64,000 bases of DNA from assembly GCF_003412455.1 (NCBI RefSeq), contig NZ_QTJU01000003.1, forward strand, positions 1 to 64,000, written 5' to 3'. The notes beneath the pieces were generated by a model. The model did no database searches, had not been told where the DNA came from, and saw only the letters and a program-made list of their open reading frames with translations. Source of the DNA: Deminuibacter soli. GTDB lineage: Bacteria > Bacteroidota > Bacteroidia > Chitinophagales > Chitinophagaceae. The position numbers and the translations under genes are program-made. This document shows, one piece after another, positions 54,818 through 62,633 of the stretch. How positions within the stretch are numbered: position 1 is the stretch's first letter; every line of letters starts with the position of its first letter.

Positions 54818-55378
54818 ATGAGTGATTTAATCTGGAAAACACTGTCATCTGAATACCTGTTTAAAGACAACTGGCTGAAAGCAAGAAAAGACCGCTGCGA
54901 GCGTGCAGACGGCACCATCATTGACCCATATTATGTTCTGGAATATGATGATTGGGTAACAGCGTTACCGGTAACTGAAGATGGCAAAATCATTCTCGTG
55001 CGTCAATACCGCCATGCATTGGGCGAGGTTTGCATTGAGCTGCCCGGCGGTTGTGTAGATGCATCCGACGCTGCGCTGGAAGATGCCATTCGCAGGGAAA
55101 TGCTGGAAGAAACCGGTTATGCTTTTGAAACCGTGCACTACCTGGGCCGCACTTCTGCCAACCCCAGTACCAATGCCAATCTCATGCACATGTTTGTAGC
55201 CACAGGCGGCAAAAGGGTGCAAGACCAGGATCTGGATCAGAACGAAGAAATCGAGGTGCTGGAGGTAACATTTGAAGAACTGCAGCAGCTGATTGATGAA
55301 AAGCGCATCGTGCAATCCATGCACATGAATACGATATTCTATGCGTTACGGTACCTGGATAAGCTGGGATATAAATAG
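54818..55378 (+). CDS. NUDIX hydrolase, ADP-ribose pyrophosphatase-like
   Basis: A 186-residue protein with the Nudix box starting GGCVDASDAALEDAIRREML and ending EETGY. IILVRQYRHALGEVCIELPG before it and the NPSTNANLMHMFVATGG segment match the ADP-ribose/NDP-sugar group. Likely cotranscribed with the DinB/YfiT gene. Confidence 0.9.
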   Translation: MSDLIWKTLSSEYLFKDNWLKARKDRCERADGTIIDPYYVLEYDDWVTALPVTEDGKIILVRQYRHALGEVCIELPGGCVDASDAALEDAIRREMLEETGYAFETVHYLGRTSANPSTNANLMHMFVATGGKRVQDQDLDQNEEIEVLEVTFEELQQLIDEKRIVQSMHMNTIFYALRYLDKLGYK

Positions 55379-55440
55379 TGAGCGAAAGCCGGTGAATAGT
55401 GAATAGCCAATAGCCAATAGTCAATAGTGAATGAAATACA

Positions 55441-55479
55441 AAGGCCCGCAGCTTGCACATTCGTGCTGCTGCGGGCTTT
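55441..55479. terminator. Bidirectional terminator between NUDIX and folC genes
   Basis: GCCCGCAGC and GCTGCGGGC arms flanked by AAAG and CTTTA. Confidence 0.8.
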
Positions 55480-55516
55480 ATTGATTATCACACTTTCAAA
55501 TTTTCAAATTTGCACA

Positions 55517-56806
55517 TTAGGCATTTATCTCTCCTACCAGGAATACGCTGCCGCAAACCAGGATGAGGTCGTTGGGGTGGGCGTGCTGGCGGGCATGGGC
55601 GATGGCGGTGTTTACATCTTCGTAAGTGGTGCCGCGCAGGCCACGGGCTGCTGCCTGCTGTGCCAGTTCTTCTGCCGGTAAGGCGCGCGGAATATGGGCA
55701 TGCGTGAAATAGTAGGTGGCTGTTTCGGGCAGCAGGGCCAGTATGTTTTTAATCTCTTTGTCTTTTACCATGCCAAATACAATATGCAGGTCCTGGTAAG
55801 TAGCCAGCTCCAGCTGTGACAGCATTTGCCTGATGCCGTCTTCATTGTGGCATACATCTGCTATTACAGCAGGGCTTTCGTGCAGCTGTTCCCAGCGGCC
55901 ATGCAGCCCATTGATCTTTTTTGTATGCGACAGCGCGTGCTGCACCTGTTCGTGCGGCAGTGTAAACCCGCGTTGCTTTAATTGCTGTATGGCAGTTAGT
56001 ACGGTAGCAAGGTTTTTTGCCTGGTATATGCCGGGCAAATCAAGCTGCCAGGTAGTGCGTGCATCTGTGCGTTTTTCGGCCATGCTTACCGTCAACTGAT
56101 GGTGATTGTATTGCCAGTCTGTTGCATAAAACGTTTGCGTTGCATATACCAGGGGGGCTTGCTGTGCTGCTGCTTTATGTTCAAACACAGGTTGTGTTTC
56201 TTCATTTGCTTCACCAATTACTACAGGAATTCCTTGCTTGATGATACCTGCTTTTTCACCGGCAATCTCGGTAAGGGTATTGCCCAGCATGTTCATATGG
56301 TCGTAGCTGATATTGGTAATGATGCTGAGTTCGGGGGTAATGATATTGGTGCTGTCGAGCCTGCCGCCCAGGCCTACTTCAATCACGGCAACATCTACGT
56401 TTTGCTGCGCAAACCATTCAAAGGCCATGGCCACGGTGATCTCGAAAAACGAAGGCTCGATGCTTTCGATGAGTGGTGCAATGCGTTGGGTGAAATCAAT
56501 TACAAATTGTTCTGAACACATGGCGCCGTTCACTTTAATGCGTTCCCTGAAATCTTTCAGGTGCGGTGAAGTGTATAAGCCTGTTGTATAACCGGCTGTT
56601 TGCAGCACTGCTGCCAGCATGTGACTGGTTGATCCCTTGCCATTGGTACCTGCAATATGAATGCTTTTAAAACGTTGCTGCGGGTTGCCCAATGCTTCAC
56701 ACAATGCAATGGTATTGGTCAGGTCTTTTTTAAAAGCCGCCGAACCAATACGGCTGAACATGGGAAGCTTGTTGAAAAGGTAATCAAGTGTTTGCTGGTA
56801 GTTCAT
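55517..56806 (-). CDS. folC: Folylpolyglutamate/dihydrofolate synthase
   Basis: The ATG at 56,806 (MNYQQTLDYLFNKLPMFSRI) is chosen over the long frame from 56,971. The 429-residue Mur-ligase-type protein shows IHIAGTNGKGSTSHMLAAVL (P-loop), GLYTSPHLKDFRERIKVNG, VAVIEVGLGGRLDSTN, TNISYDHMNMLG and DVCHNEDGIRQML. It adds glutamate to folates. In Bacteroidota it is often next to tonB-like genes, as here. Confidence 0.93.
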   Translation of the reverse strand: MNYQQTLDYLFNKLPMFSRIGSAAFKKDLTNTIALCEALGNPQQRFKSIHIAGTNGKGSTSHMLAAVLQTAGYTTGLYTSPHLKDFRERIKVNGAMCSEQFVIDFTQRIAPLIESIEPSFFEITVAMAFEWFAQQNVDVAVIEVGLGGRLDSTNIITPELSIITNISYDHMNMLGNTLTEIAGEKAGIIKQGIPVVIGEANEETQPVFEHKAAAQQAPLVYATQTFYATDWQYNHHQLTVSMAEKRTDARTTWQLDLPGIYQAKNLATVLTAIQQLKQRGFTLPHEQVQHALSHTKKINGLHGRWEQLHESPAVIADVCHNEDGIRQMLSQLELATYQDLHIVFGMVKDKEIKNILALLPETATYYFTHAHIPRALPAEELAQQAAARGLRGTTYEDVNTAIAHARQHAHPNDLILVCGSVFLVGEINA

Positions 56807-57160
56807 TTTGCAAAGTAAACGTGATTGCACGATATGGAGAAGCAATATTTGAAGCAGCAGATAGTGTTCAATTGTTTCATTGTTCTCGGAAGGAGTTCTG
56901 TGAGCGCTATTTTTTACCGCCAAGGGCACAAAGAGAAAACCCGCGGAGGTCACAAAGAAGAGCCCGTTCAATCAAGAACTCACTTAGATCACCACAGGAA
57001 AACAACTGTAAGCTTCAAGCTACGAACTGCAAGCCTGTTGGGTTGTAAATCGCCTTAGGCGACAGTTTTTATACTCGCTGAGATCGTCTCGACTGTCGAT
57101 TCTCGATTCTCGAAATTGTTACTCGCTAATTTCCCTCACGACTGACGTATAGGCTCTCCA
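56807..57160. repeat. Intergenic region with repeats
   Basis: About 350 bp. It contains TACCGCCAAGGGCACAAAGA-like words, an AGCTTCAAGCTACGAACTGC word related to those at 31,998, 54,183 and 60,207, and ATACTCGCTGAGATCGTCTC with CTCGATTCTCGAAATTG of the 59,690 family. No gene is supported. Confidence 0.6.
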
Positions 57161-58030
57161 TCAATTCAACTTAAAGTCGAACACAATAGTACCTGTTTGC
57201 TGTGTGCCGCCGGTGTTGAATTTAAGTTGTTGTGCCTTGCGGATGGCGATACTGCGGATAGTAGTGTTGGTGGTGGTAGTGCCGCGCGGGTTAACGGTGG
57301 CGCCTGTTACAGTGCCGCTTTCGTTTACTGATACATCGACTGCTACCTTGGCGTTTTCGTTAAAGTCGTCCTGGAAGGATGGGAAGTGGGTAATGCGGCG
57401 ACCCTGCAGACCGCTGCGAATGCTTACGCCGCTTTTGCCTGAGCCACCGTTGCCGGTATAACTGTCGCTGTTGGGATTGCCATTGGGTTTACCCTGGTCG
57501 CCCTTGCCGCCTGCGATGCCCTGGTTGCGAACACCGTTATAACTGTCTGCCCCGTTGCCGCCATTGCCGGTGTTTTTACCGCCTGCATATACTGCCTTGG
57601 GTTTGGGCGGCACCGGTGTGGGGTTGGGTACTACTGCTTTGGGTTTTTTATGTGCAACGGAGGTTTCGGTATGTTTGGGGTTGGGTTTGGGCGATGGTTT
57701 GTCTGGCGTATGAATAGGTGTTGCGTCGGGATCTTTTGATTCTTCTACCGGCTTGGTTTCTTCGGGTGCTGCATTGGTTTGTGCAGAGGGGGGCGGATCG
57801 AAGGTGGTAGTTTGCTCGGCAGAGGCTTCGCCGGGTATGGCAGGGGCAATATCGCCCTGGCCCTGGTCGCTGTTGCCCAGGTTTACTTCAATGCCTTCGT
57901 CCTGCACGGGTACGGGCATCTGCGGCAATGTCCAGCCTATTACAAACAGTAACAGTGCCAGCACGCCAATAATCACCGCGGTTAATCCCAGTGCCTGTAA
58001 ATTCTTTTTCGATTCGAAGTTGGCCTCCAT
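57161..58030 (-). CDS. TonB-like energy transducer
   Basis: A 289-residue protein. One N-terminal membrane helix (LGLTAVIIGVLALLLFVIGW), a long Pro/Lys-rich linker (HTPDKPSPKPNPKHTETSVA) and Gly/Asn-rich stretch, then a C-terminal domain with VAVDVSVNESGTVTGATVNP and KAQQLKFNTGGTQQTGTIVF. The layout is that of TonB-family proteins that transmit energy to outer-membrane receptors. exbB/exbD would be expected upstream but are not seen next to it. Confidence 0.85.
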   Translation of the reverse strand: MEANFESKKNLQALGLTAVIIGVLALLLFVIGWTLPQMPVPVQDEGIEVNLGNSDQGQGDIAPAIPGEASAEQTTTFDPPPSAQTNAAPEETKPVEESKDPDATPIHTPDKPSPKPNPKHTETSVAHKKPKAVVPNPTPVPPKPKAVYAGGKNTGNGGNGADSYNGVRNQGIAGGKGDQGKPNGNPNSDSYTGNGGSGKSGVSIRSGLQGRRITHFPSFQDDFNENAKVAVDVSVNESGTVTGATVNPRGTTTTNTTIRSIAIRKAQQLKFNTGGTQQTGTIVFDFKLN

Positions 58031-58338
58031 GCAATTCGGTTGTGCAACAAAGATATAGTTATTCAGCTATGAGTGGGAACGAGAATCGAGAATCGACACG
58101 TCGAGACTATTGAAGCGAGTACCAGTTTCGCGAGGCGGATATATTCCCTCATGATGCCCATGCCGGTGTCCTCACCGGCATGGGTGTTTGGTTGGTGGCT
58201 GTGATAGTTCTAAGTTATTAATTTACAATTTGTATGCTACTCATGATTCGATACGCTTCCGTGGGAAGTTTTGGCGGAGTGATCTTAAACATCAAACATT
58301 AAACTTCAAACATTAAACCTGTATAGTACAAAGAAACT
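58031..58338. repeat. Intergenic region with several repeat families
   Basis: It contains GAGAATCGACACGTCGAGAC at about 58,090, GCCGGTGTCCTCACCGGCAT at about 58,163 and a run of TTAAACATCAAACATTAAAC words near 58,285-58,318. No gene is supported. Confidence 0.65.
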
Positions 58339-59640
58339 TTAATAATGTGCAAAATCCAACTGGTAGTTGCCTTTGATGCGTTCGATGGGCGGGTTGTAAT
58401 AACCAAACTGTACCTGTGGAAACTCTTCGTGTATCAGTTCCATCAGTTGTTTTACACCCAGCATTTCGCCGGTTTCGGTAACACCTATCTGGCCGAGGTA
58501 CCAATCAGGGTCAATGTTGAAATTGCGCCACTGTATCATGGTTAAATCAGTATCGATAATGAGTTGGCGCAGTGCTTCATATTCTTCAACGGTATCAGTC
58601 ATACCGGGGAACACAAAGTAGTTGATGCTGGCCCATCCGCCGTAACTGCGTACTACTTTCAGGCTTTCAACAATGTCTTCAAACTGGTAGTTGTTGGGGC
58701 GGTAATAAGGCGTGTAAATATGTTTGCGGGCAGAGTTGGTGCTTACCCTGATGCTGTTTAAACCGGCTTCGCAAAGCGCACGTACGGCATTGGGTTTTGA
58801 ACCGTTGGTGTTGATGTTGATGCTGCCTTTATCAGTATGTTTCCTGATCTCGATGATCGATTCGCGGATGGTTTCCCACATGAGCAATGGTTCGCCTTCG
58901 CAGCCCTGGCCAAAGCTTACAATGGGGTAGGGCGCGTTCATAAGATGCGGTACGGTGAACTCAACAATCTCTTCTGCCAGCGGCTTAAACGTAAGCCTGT
59001 CCTGCGTGGAAACAATGCTTTCTTCAGCCGGCTGAAAAGAGATACAGCCTATACAGTTGGCGTTACATGCAGGAGAGCTGGGCACCGGACATTCCCAGCG
59101 ACCCAATGCAAAATTGCGGGCAGCCGGACAATGATAGGTTTGACAGCAGTTTTCCATCAGGTGTTTTACCAGCCTGTTGTGCGGGTAAGCTGCCAGCAGG
59201 TTAGTGGTGCCGTCGGCAATTTTATCATCATCGTAACCGGCGCATTCCTGGCGTATGTCGCGTTCTATGCGTACTGCGGGAACATAAAATTTTTCATTAA
59301 GCCAGCCTGCTGCCGTGTAACAGAACAAAGGCAGGGTAGGCGCATCGGGCGCTGTTTCGTATGCCGCGAGGTATAAACCGGTATGTGCAGGTGGTATAAA
59401 TGCAGCTACGGCCCATCCTTTCTCACAAAGACGCAGGTCGCCTGTTTCCACATCAATACCAATCCCACGTCGGCCAGGCAGCTCGTACAGGTTACCGCCG
59501 TCGGGCAGTTCTATCCAGTCTTCTTCGGGAATGGGCAATGCGTCCCAGCCTGCACGCCCGGTGACGTATAAACTGGTGTCTTCAAATATACTGCCTTGTC
59601 CGTCGGAGTAAAGTAAGTAAGGAGATTGTGGTAATGCCAT
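58339..59640 (-). CDS. Radical SAM enzyme of unknown function
   Basis: A 433-residue protein. The iron-sulphur motif is C192-N-A-N-C196-I-G-C199 (CxxxCxxC). A variable N-terminal domain (residues 1-160) comes first, with a Cys cluster C165, C166, C171, C184. The SAM barrel follows: VSFGQGCEGEPLLMWETIRE, INTNGSKPNAVRALCEAGLN and INYFVFPGMTDTVEEYEALR. The unusual late position of the motif and the extra Cys suggest an additional metal site. Substrate unknown. Confidence 0.88.
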   Translation of the reverse strand: MALPQSPYLLYSDGQGSIFEDTSLYVTGRAGWDALPIPEEDWIELPDGGNLYELPGRRGIGIDVETGDLRLCEKGWAVAAFIPPAHTGLYLAAYETAPDAPTLPLFCYTAAGWLNEKFYVPAVRIERDIRQECAGYDDDKIADGTTNLLAAYPHNRLVKHLMENCCQTYHCPAARNFALGRWECPVPSSPACNANCIGCISFQPAEESIVSTQDRLTFKPLAEEIVEFTVPHLMNAPYPIVSFGQGCEGEPLLMWETIRESIIEIRKHTDKGSININTNGSKPNAVRALCEAGLNSIRVSTNSARKHIYTPYYRPNNYQFEDIVESLKVVRSYGGWASINYFVFPGMTDTVEEYEALRQLIIDTDLTMIQWRNFNIDPDWYLGQIGVTETGEMLGVKQLMELIHEEFPQVQFGYYNPPIERIKGNYQLDFAHY

Positions 59641-59684
59641 CGTGCAAAGATCGGATAATTTCGTGAATCAGGAAAGCCATCGAG

Positions 59685-60175
59685 AATCGAGAATCGACAG
59701 TCGAGATGATCGGAGCGGGTATTACTCGTGAGGCGTCAGTCGTGAGTGATTGAAGCGGGTAACGATTTCGAGAATCGACAGTCGACAGTCGAGACGATTG
59801 GAGCGAGTATTACTCGTGAGACGTCAGTGGTCAGTCGTGAGTGATTGAAGCGGGTAACAATTTCGAGAATCGACAGTCGACAGTCGAGACGATTGAAGCG
59901 GGTATTACTCGTGAGGCGTCAGTCGTGAGTGATTGAAGCGGGTAACGATTTCGAGAATCGACAGTCGACAGTCGAGACGATTGGAGCGAGTATTACTCGT
60001 GAGGCGTCAGTCGTGAGTGATTGAAGCGGGTAACAATTTCGAGAATCGAGAATCGACAGTCGAGACGATTGGAGCGAGTATTACTCGTGAGGCGTCAGTC
60101 GTCAGTCGTGAGTGATTGAAGCGGGTAACAATTTCGAGAATCGACAGTCGACAGTCGAGACAATCTTGGCGAGTA
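59685..60175. repeat. Tandem array of 88-bp repeats
   Basis: The word ATTACTCGTGAG occurs at 59,721, 59,809, 59,904, 59,992 and 60,080, i.e. spacing 88, 95, 88 and 88; the longer one has a 7-bp insertion. Each unit has AGTGATTGAAGCGGGTAAC, ATTTCGAGAATCGACAGTCG and GAGACGATTGGAGCGAGT. GACAGTCGACAGTCGAGA and CGAGTATTACTCG are near-palindromes. Five to six units. No ORF. Confidence 0.9.
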
Positions 60176-60329
60176 GTAAACCTATTGCAGGAGGCGATTT
60201 ACAACCAGACAAGCTTGCGGCTCGTAGCCCGCCGCTGTTCCTTCATGTCGTGAGTGAACTAAAGTGTTTGCCAACTTTAAACTTCAAACATTAAACCTTT
60301 AAACAATTAAACCATTGAAACAACTGCCT

Positions 60330-60878
60330 CTACCGGCTTCCCTGGATGCTGGTTCGGCAGAAATCGTTGAACTCCTGTTCCATGTCTTTGCCGTAGGGTT
60401 CGGTGTGTTGCTGGATGAGTTTGTTGTTTTTGAAATCGATAGTGAGCAGTTCGTCTTTCAGTACTGCATTGCCAATGCTGTTCCAGGTAAAGTGTTTGCG
60501 TGGTATGCTGTTTACCGTTACGTTGTCTTTACTGAAACCGATTTCCAGCGGGGTTTTAGCATAGCTCTCCAGAAAGGCTGCCAGCAGGTAAAACACACCG
60601 AGGTACCAGAAATCGCGGTGCATGGATAGAATGCCAACGGCGATAATGAGCAAACCACCGCGCAGGAAGAAGCGCTGGCGTATTTTCTTGTGCCTTATTT
60701 TGGCAATGAAGAACACCAGCACAATTACGGCGAACAACACATCCAGCAGGTTGCGGGTGATGGCGAAAAAGCGCAGGAAAAACAGGAATCCCAGTATGTA
60801 CAACAAAAAACCAATGAGGTCAATACCACTCCGGTCTTTCTTTTTTAGTGTAATTACATAATCATACTGCTCAGTCAT
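60330..60878 (-). CDS. Integral membrane protein, unknown
   Basis: A 182-residue protein with three to four hydrophobic segments (IGFLLYILGFLFFLRFFAI, LLDVLFAVIVLVFFIAKI, GGLLIIAVGILSM, FWYLGVFYLLAAFLESYA) followed by a soluble PH-like tail (IGFSKDNVTVNSIPRKHFTW, DELLTIDFKNNKLIQ). No function. It overlaps the ureohydrolase gene by 8 bp, so the two are cotranscribed. Confidence 0.75.
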   Translation of the reverse strand: MTEQYDYVITLKKKDRSGIDLIGFLLYILGFLFFLRFFAITRNLLDVLFAVIVLVFFIAKIRHKKIRQRFFLRGGLLIIAVGILSMHRDFWYLGVFYLLAAFLESYAKTPLEIGFSKDNVTVNSIPRKHFTWNSIGNAVLKDELLTIDFKNNKLIQQHTEPYGKDMEQEFNDFCRTSIQGSR

Positions 60879-61920
60879 GCATGTTGCTTTTGATCAGTAA
60901 ATTGCTCATACGCCACAGCAGGTGTGCGCCTACGTTCGAATCCCAGTCGTATTCGCCAACGCCTACTTCTACCAGGTCAAACCCGATGAGTGTACGGCCG
61001 CTTTCCACAATTTTGTTAAAGAGATAGAGCACCTGCTCTGCTTCAAAACCGCCCTGTACAGGGGTGCCGGTATGCGGACATAATTTGGGATCCAGTCCGT
61101 CTATATCAAAGCTGATGTGTACTTTCTGGGGCAGGTGCTGTATCATTTCGTTTACCAGCTGTTTCCAGGTTTCGCCTTCAAACAGGCGCTCTTTCAGCTG
61201 CTGGTCGAAGTAAGTGATGACCCTGCTGTTGCTGTTATTGATGTACGCCCATTCTTCTTCACACAAATCGCGAACGCCCACCTGCACCAGTTTCTGGATC
61301 TCGGGTATTTCGCCCAGCGCATTGTACATCACAGAAGCATGGGAGTAAGTAAAGTCGTTGTATGACCTGCGGAGATCGCAGTGTGCATCAATCTGCAGAA
61401 TACCGAACTGGCCATGTTTTTCGGCCTGTGCCTTAAAGTAACCCAGCGGTGTGCTGTGGTCGCCGCCGATAAGGCCCACCAGCTTGCCCTGTTTCAGCAG
61501 GTCGGTGGTTTGTTCGTACACCCAGTTGTTGAGCAGTTTACCGCCTTCGTTAATTTCCCGCAGGCTTTTGCACATGAACTTGTTCTTTTCAACAAGGTCG
61601 CCTTTGGAGATATAATCGATATACAGCTCGGCTTCTTTGCGCAGGTAATCGCTTTTCAGCAATATTTTCTTGTTTACATCTCGCATGTAGAAGCCTTTTT
61701 TCCAGGCATCGGGTGCTTGTGTATCAAATAAATCAACCTGTAAACTTGCCTTGCAAATATGTTCGGCACTGCGGGCGGTGCCGGCTCCGTAACTAACGGT
61801 TACTTCCCATGGTACGGGTAGTAAAACTAACTGGGCGTCTTCTTCGGAGAAGGGGAGACCGAAAATATTATTATTCGGGTTCCCTGCAGCATTCGGATCA
61901 AAACGGGATAGATCTGCCAT
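60871..61920 (-). CDS. Arginase/agmatinase-family ureohydrolase
   Basis: A 349-residue protein with the manganese motifs GLIGGDHSTPLG, LQIDAHCDLR and SFDIDGLDPKLCPHTGTPVQ. FGLPFSEEDAQLVLLPVPWE and YGAGTARSAEHICKASLQVD fit the agmatinase group. It probably splits agmatine, arginine or formiminoglutamate, giving urea or formamide. The insertion at residues 90-130 (DYLRKEAELYIDYISKGDLV) is longer than in SpeB and typical of Bacteroidota members. Substrate not decided. Confidence 0.9.
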   Translation of the reverse strand: MADLSRFDPNAAGNPNNNIFGLPFSEEDAQLVLLPVPWEVTVSYGAGTARSAEHICKASLQVDLFDTQAPDAWKKGFYMRDVNKKILLKSDYLRKEAELYIDYISKGDLVEKNKFMCKSLREINEGGKLLNNWVYEQTTDLLKQGKLVGLIGGDHSTPLGYFKAQAEKHGQFGILQIDAHCDLRRSYNDFTYSHASVMYNALGEIPEIQKLVQVGVRDLCEEEWAYINNSNSRVITYFDQQLKERLFEGETWKQLVNEMIQHLPQKVHISFDIDGLDPKLCPHTGTPVQGGFEAEQVLYLFNKIVESGRTLIGFDLVEVGVGEYDWDSNVGAHLLWRMSNLLIKSNMHD

Positions 61921-62180
61921 TGGGCACTTATTAGTCCTTTAAACGTAAAACGGCATGCAAGTTATGTCAAAAAGCTGGTATCTCGGGTTAAAAACCACTA
62001 AAAGCCTTTTCGGGCTACTATTGCAACTTTTGGCGGAAGCGCTTAGCAGGGTGATATTCTGCCGGTTATAGGGCCAATCTTTTATATGCGCGTTAACGTT
62101 TTTAACAAAAAGGGTTTATTTATTATGCTACACTGTAAGTTGTTTTTGCCCTAATTTCGCGCTTGAAACCACTTATCAAG

Positions 62181-62594
62181 ATGAAGAAGACGCATATTAT
62201 TGCGCTGGTGCTTATTGCTGTGTCTATCGCTGTTTTAATCAGCTTTATGGGAGATACTTCTACCTACGACACCATTGCATCTGCGAGGCAAAAAGAAGGG
62301 AAATTCGTCCACCTGATCGCTAAAATGGATAAAACGCATCCCGTGGATTACGATCCGGTGAAAAATCCCAACTACCTGAGCTTTACCGCCATTGATACTT
62401 TGGGCAATGCCATTAAAGTGGTTTACCACAACAACAAACCTACCGACATGGAGAAAAGTGAGCGCCTGGTGCTGAAAGGACGGGTACAGGGCGATCATTT
62501 TGAATGCAAAGATATTTTATTGAAATGTCCCAGCAAATACAAAGACGATCCCAATGCCGTGCAGAAAAATGTAAACGCTGCGGTTTTGCAATAA
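62181..62594 (+). CDS. ccmE: Cytochrome c maturation protein CcmE-like
   Basis: The ATG at 62,181 (MKKTHIIALVLIAVS) is chosen. A 137-residue protein with an N-terminal membrane anchor (IIALVLIAVSIAVLISFMG) and a beta-barrel domain with VYHNNKPTDMEKSERLVLKG and DHFECKDILLKCPSKYKDD. CcmE carries haem to CcmF. The KCPSKY part corresponds to the HCPSKY-type motif of Bacteroidota and proteobacterial CcmE; the haem-binding His of the usual VLAKHDE motif is not obvious (LLKCPSKY here). Confidence 0.88.
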   Translation: MKKTHIIALVLIAVSIAVLISFMGDTSTYDTIASARQKEGKFVHLIAKMDKTHPVDYDPVKNPNYLSFTAIDTLGNAIKVVYHNNKPTDMEKSERLVLKGRVQGDHFECKDILLKCPSKYKDDPNAVQKNVNAAVLQ

Positions 62595-62633
62595 TCCCGC
62601 TGCAGCCCCGGGCTGCGGTAAACCCCCTCATAA

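Noticed and set aside
59685-60175. CRISPR array
   Set aside because: The repeats are 88 bp long and contiguous, without unique spacers of constant length, and no cas genes are near.
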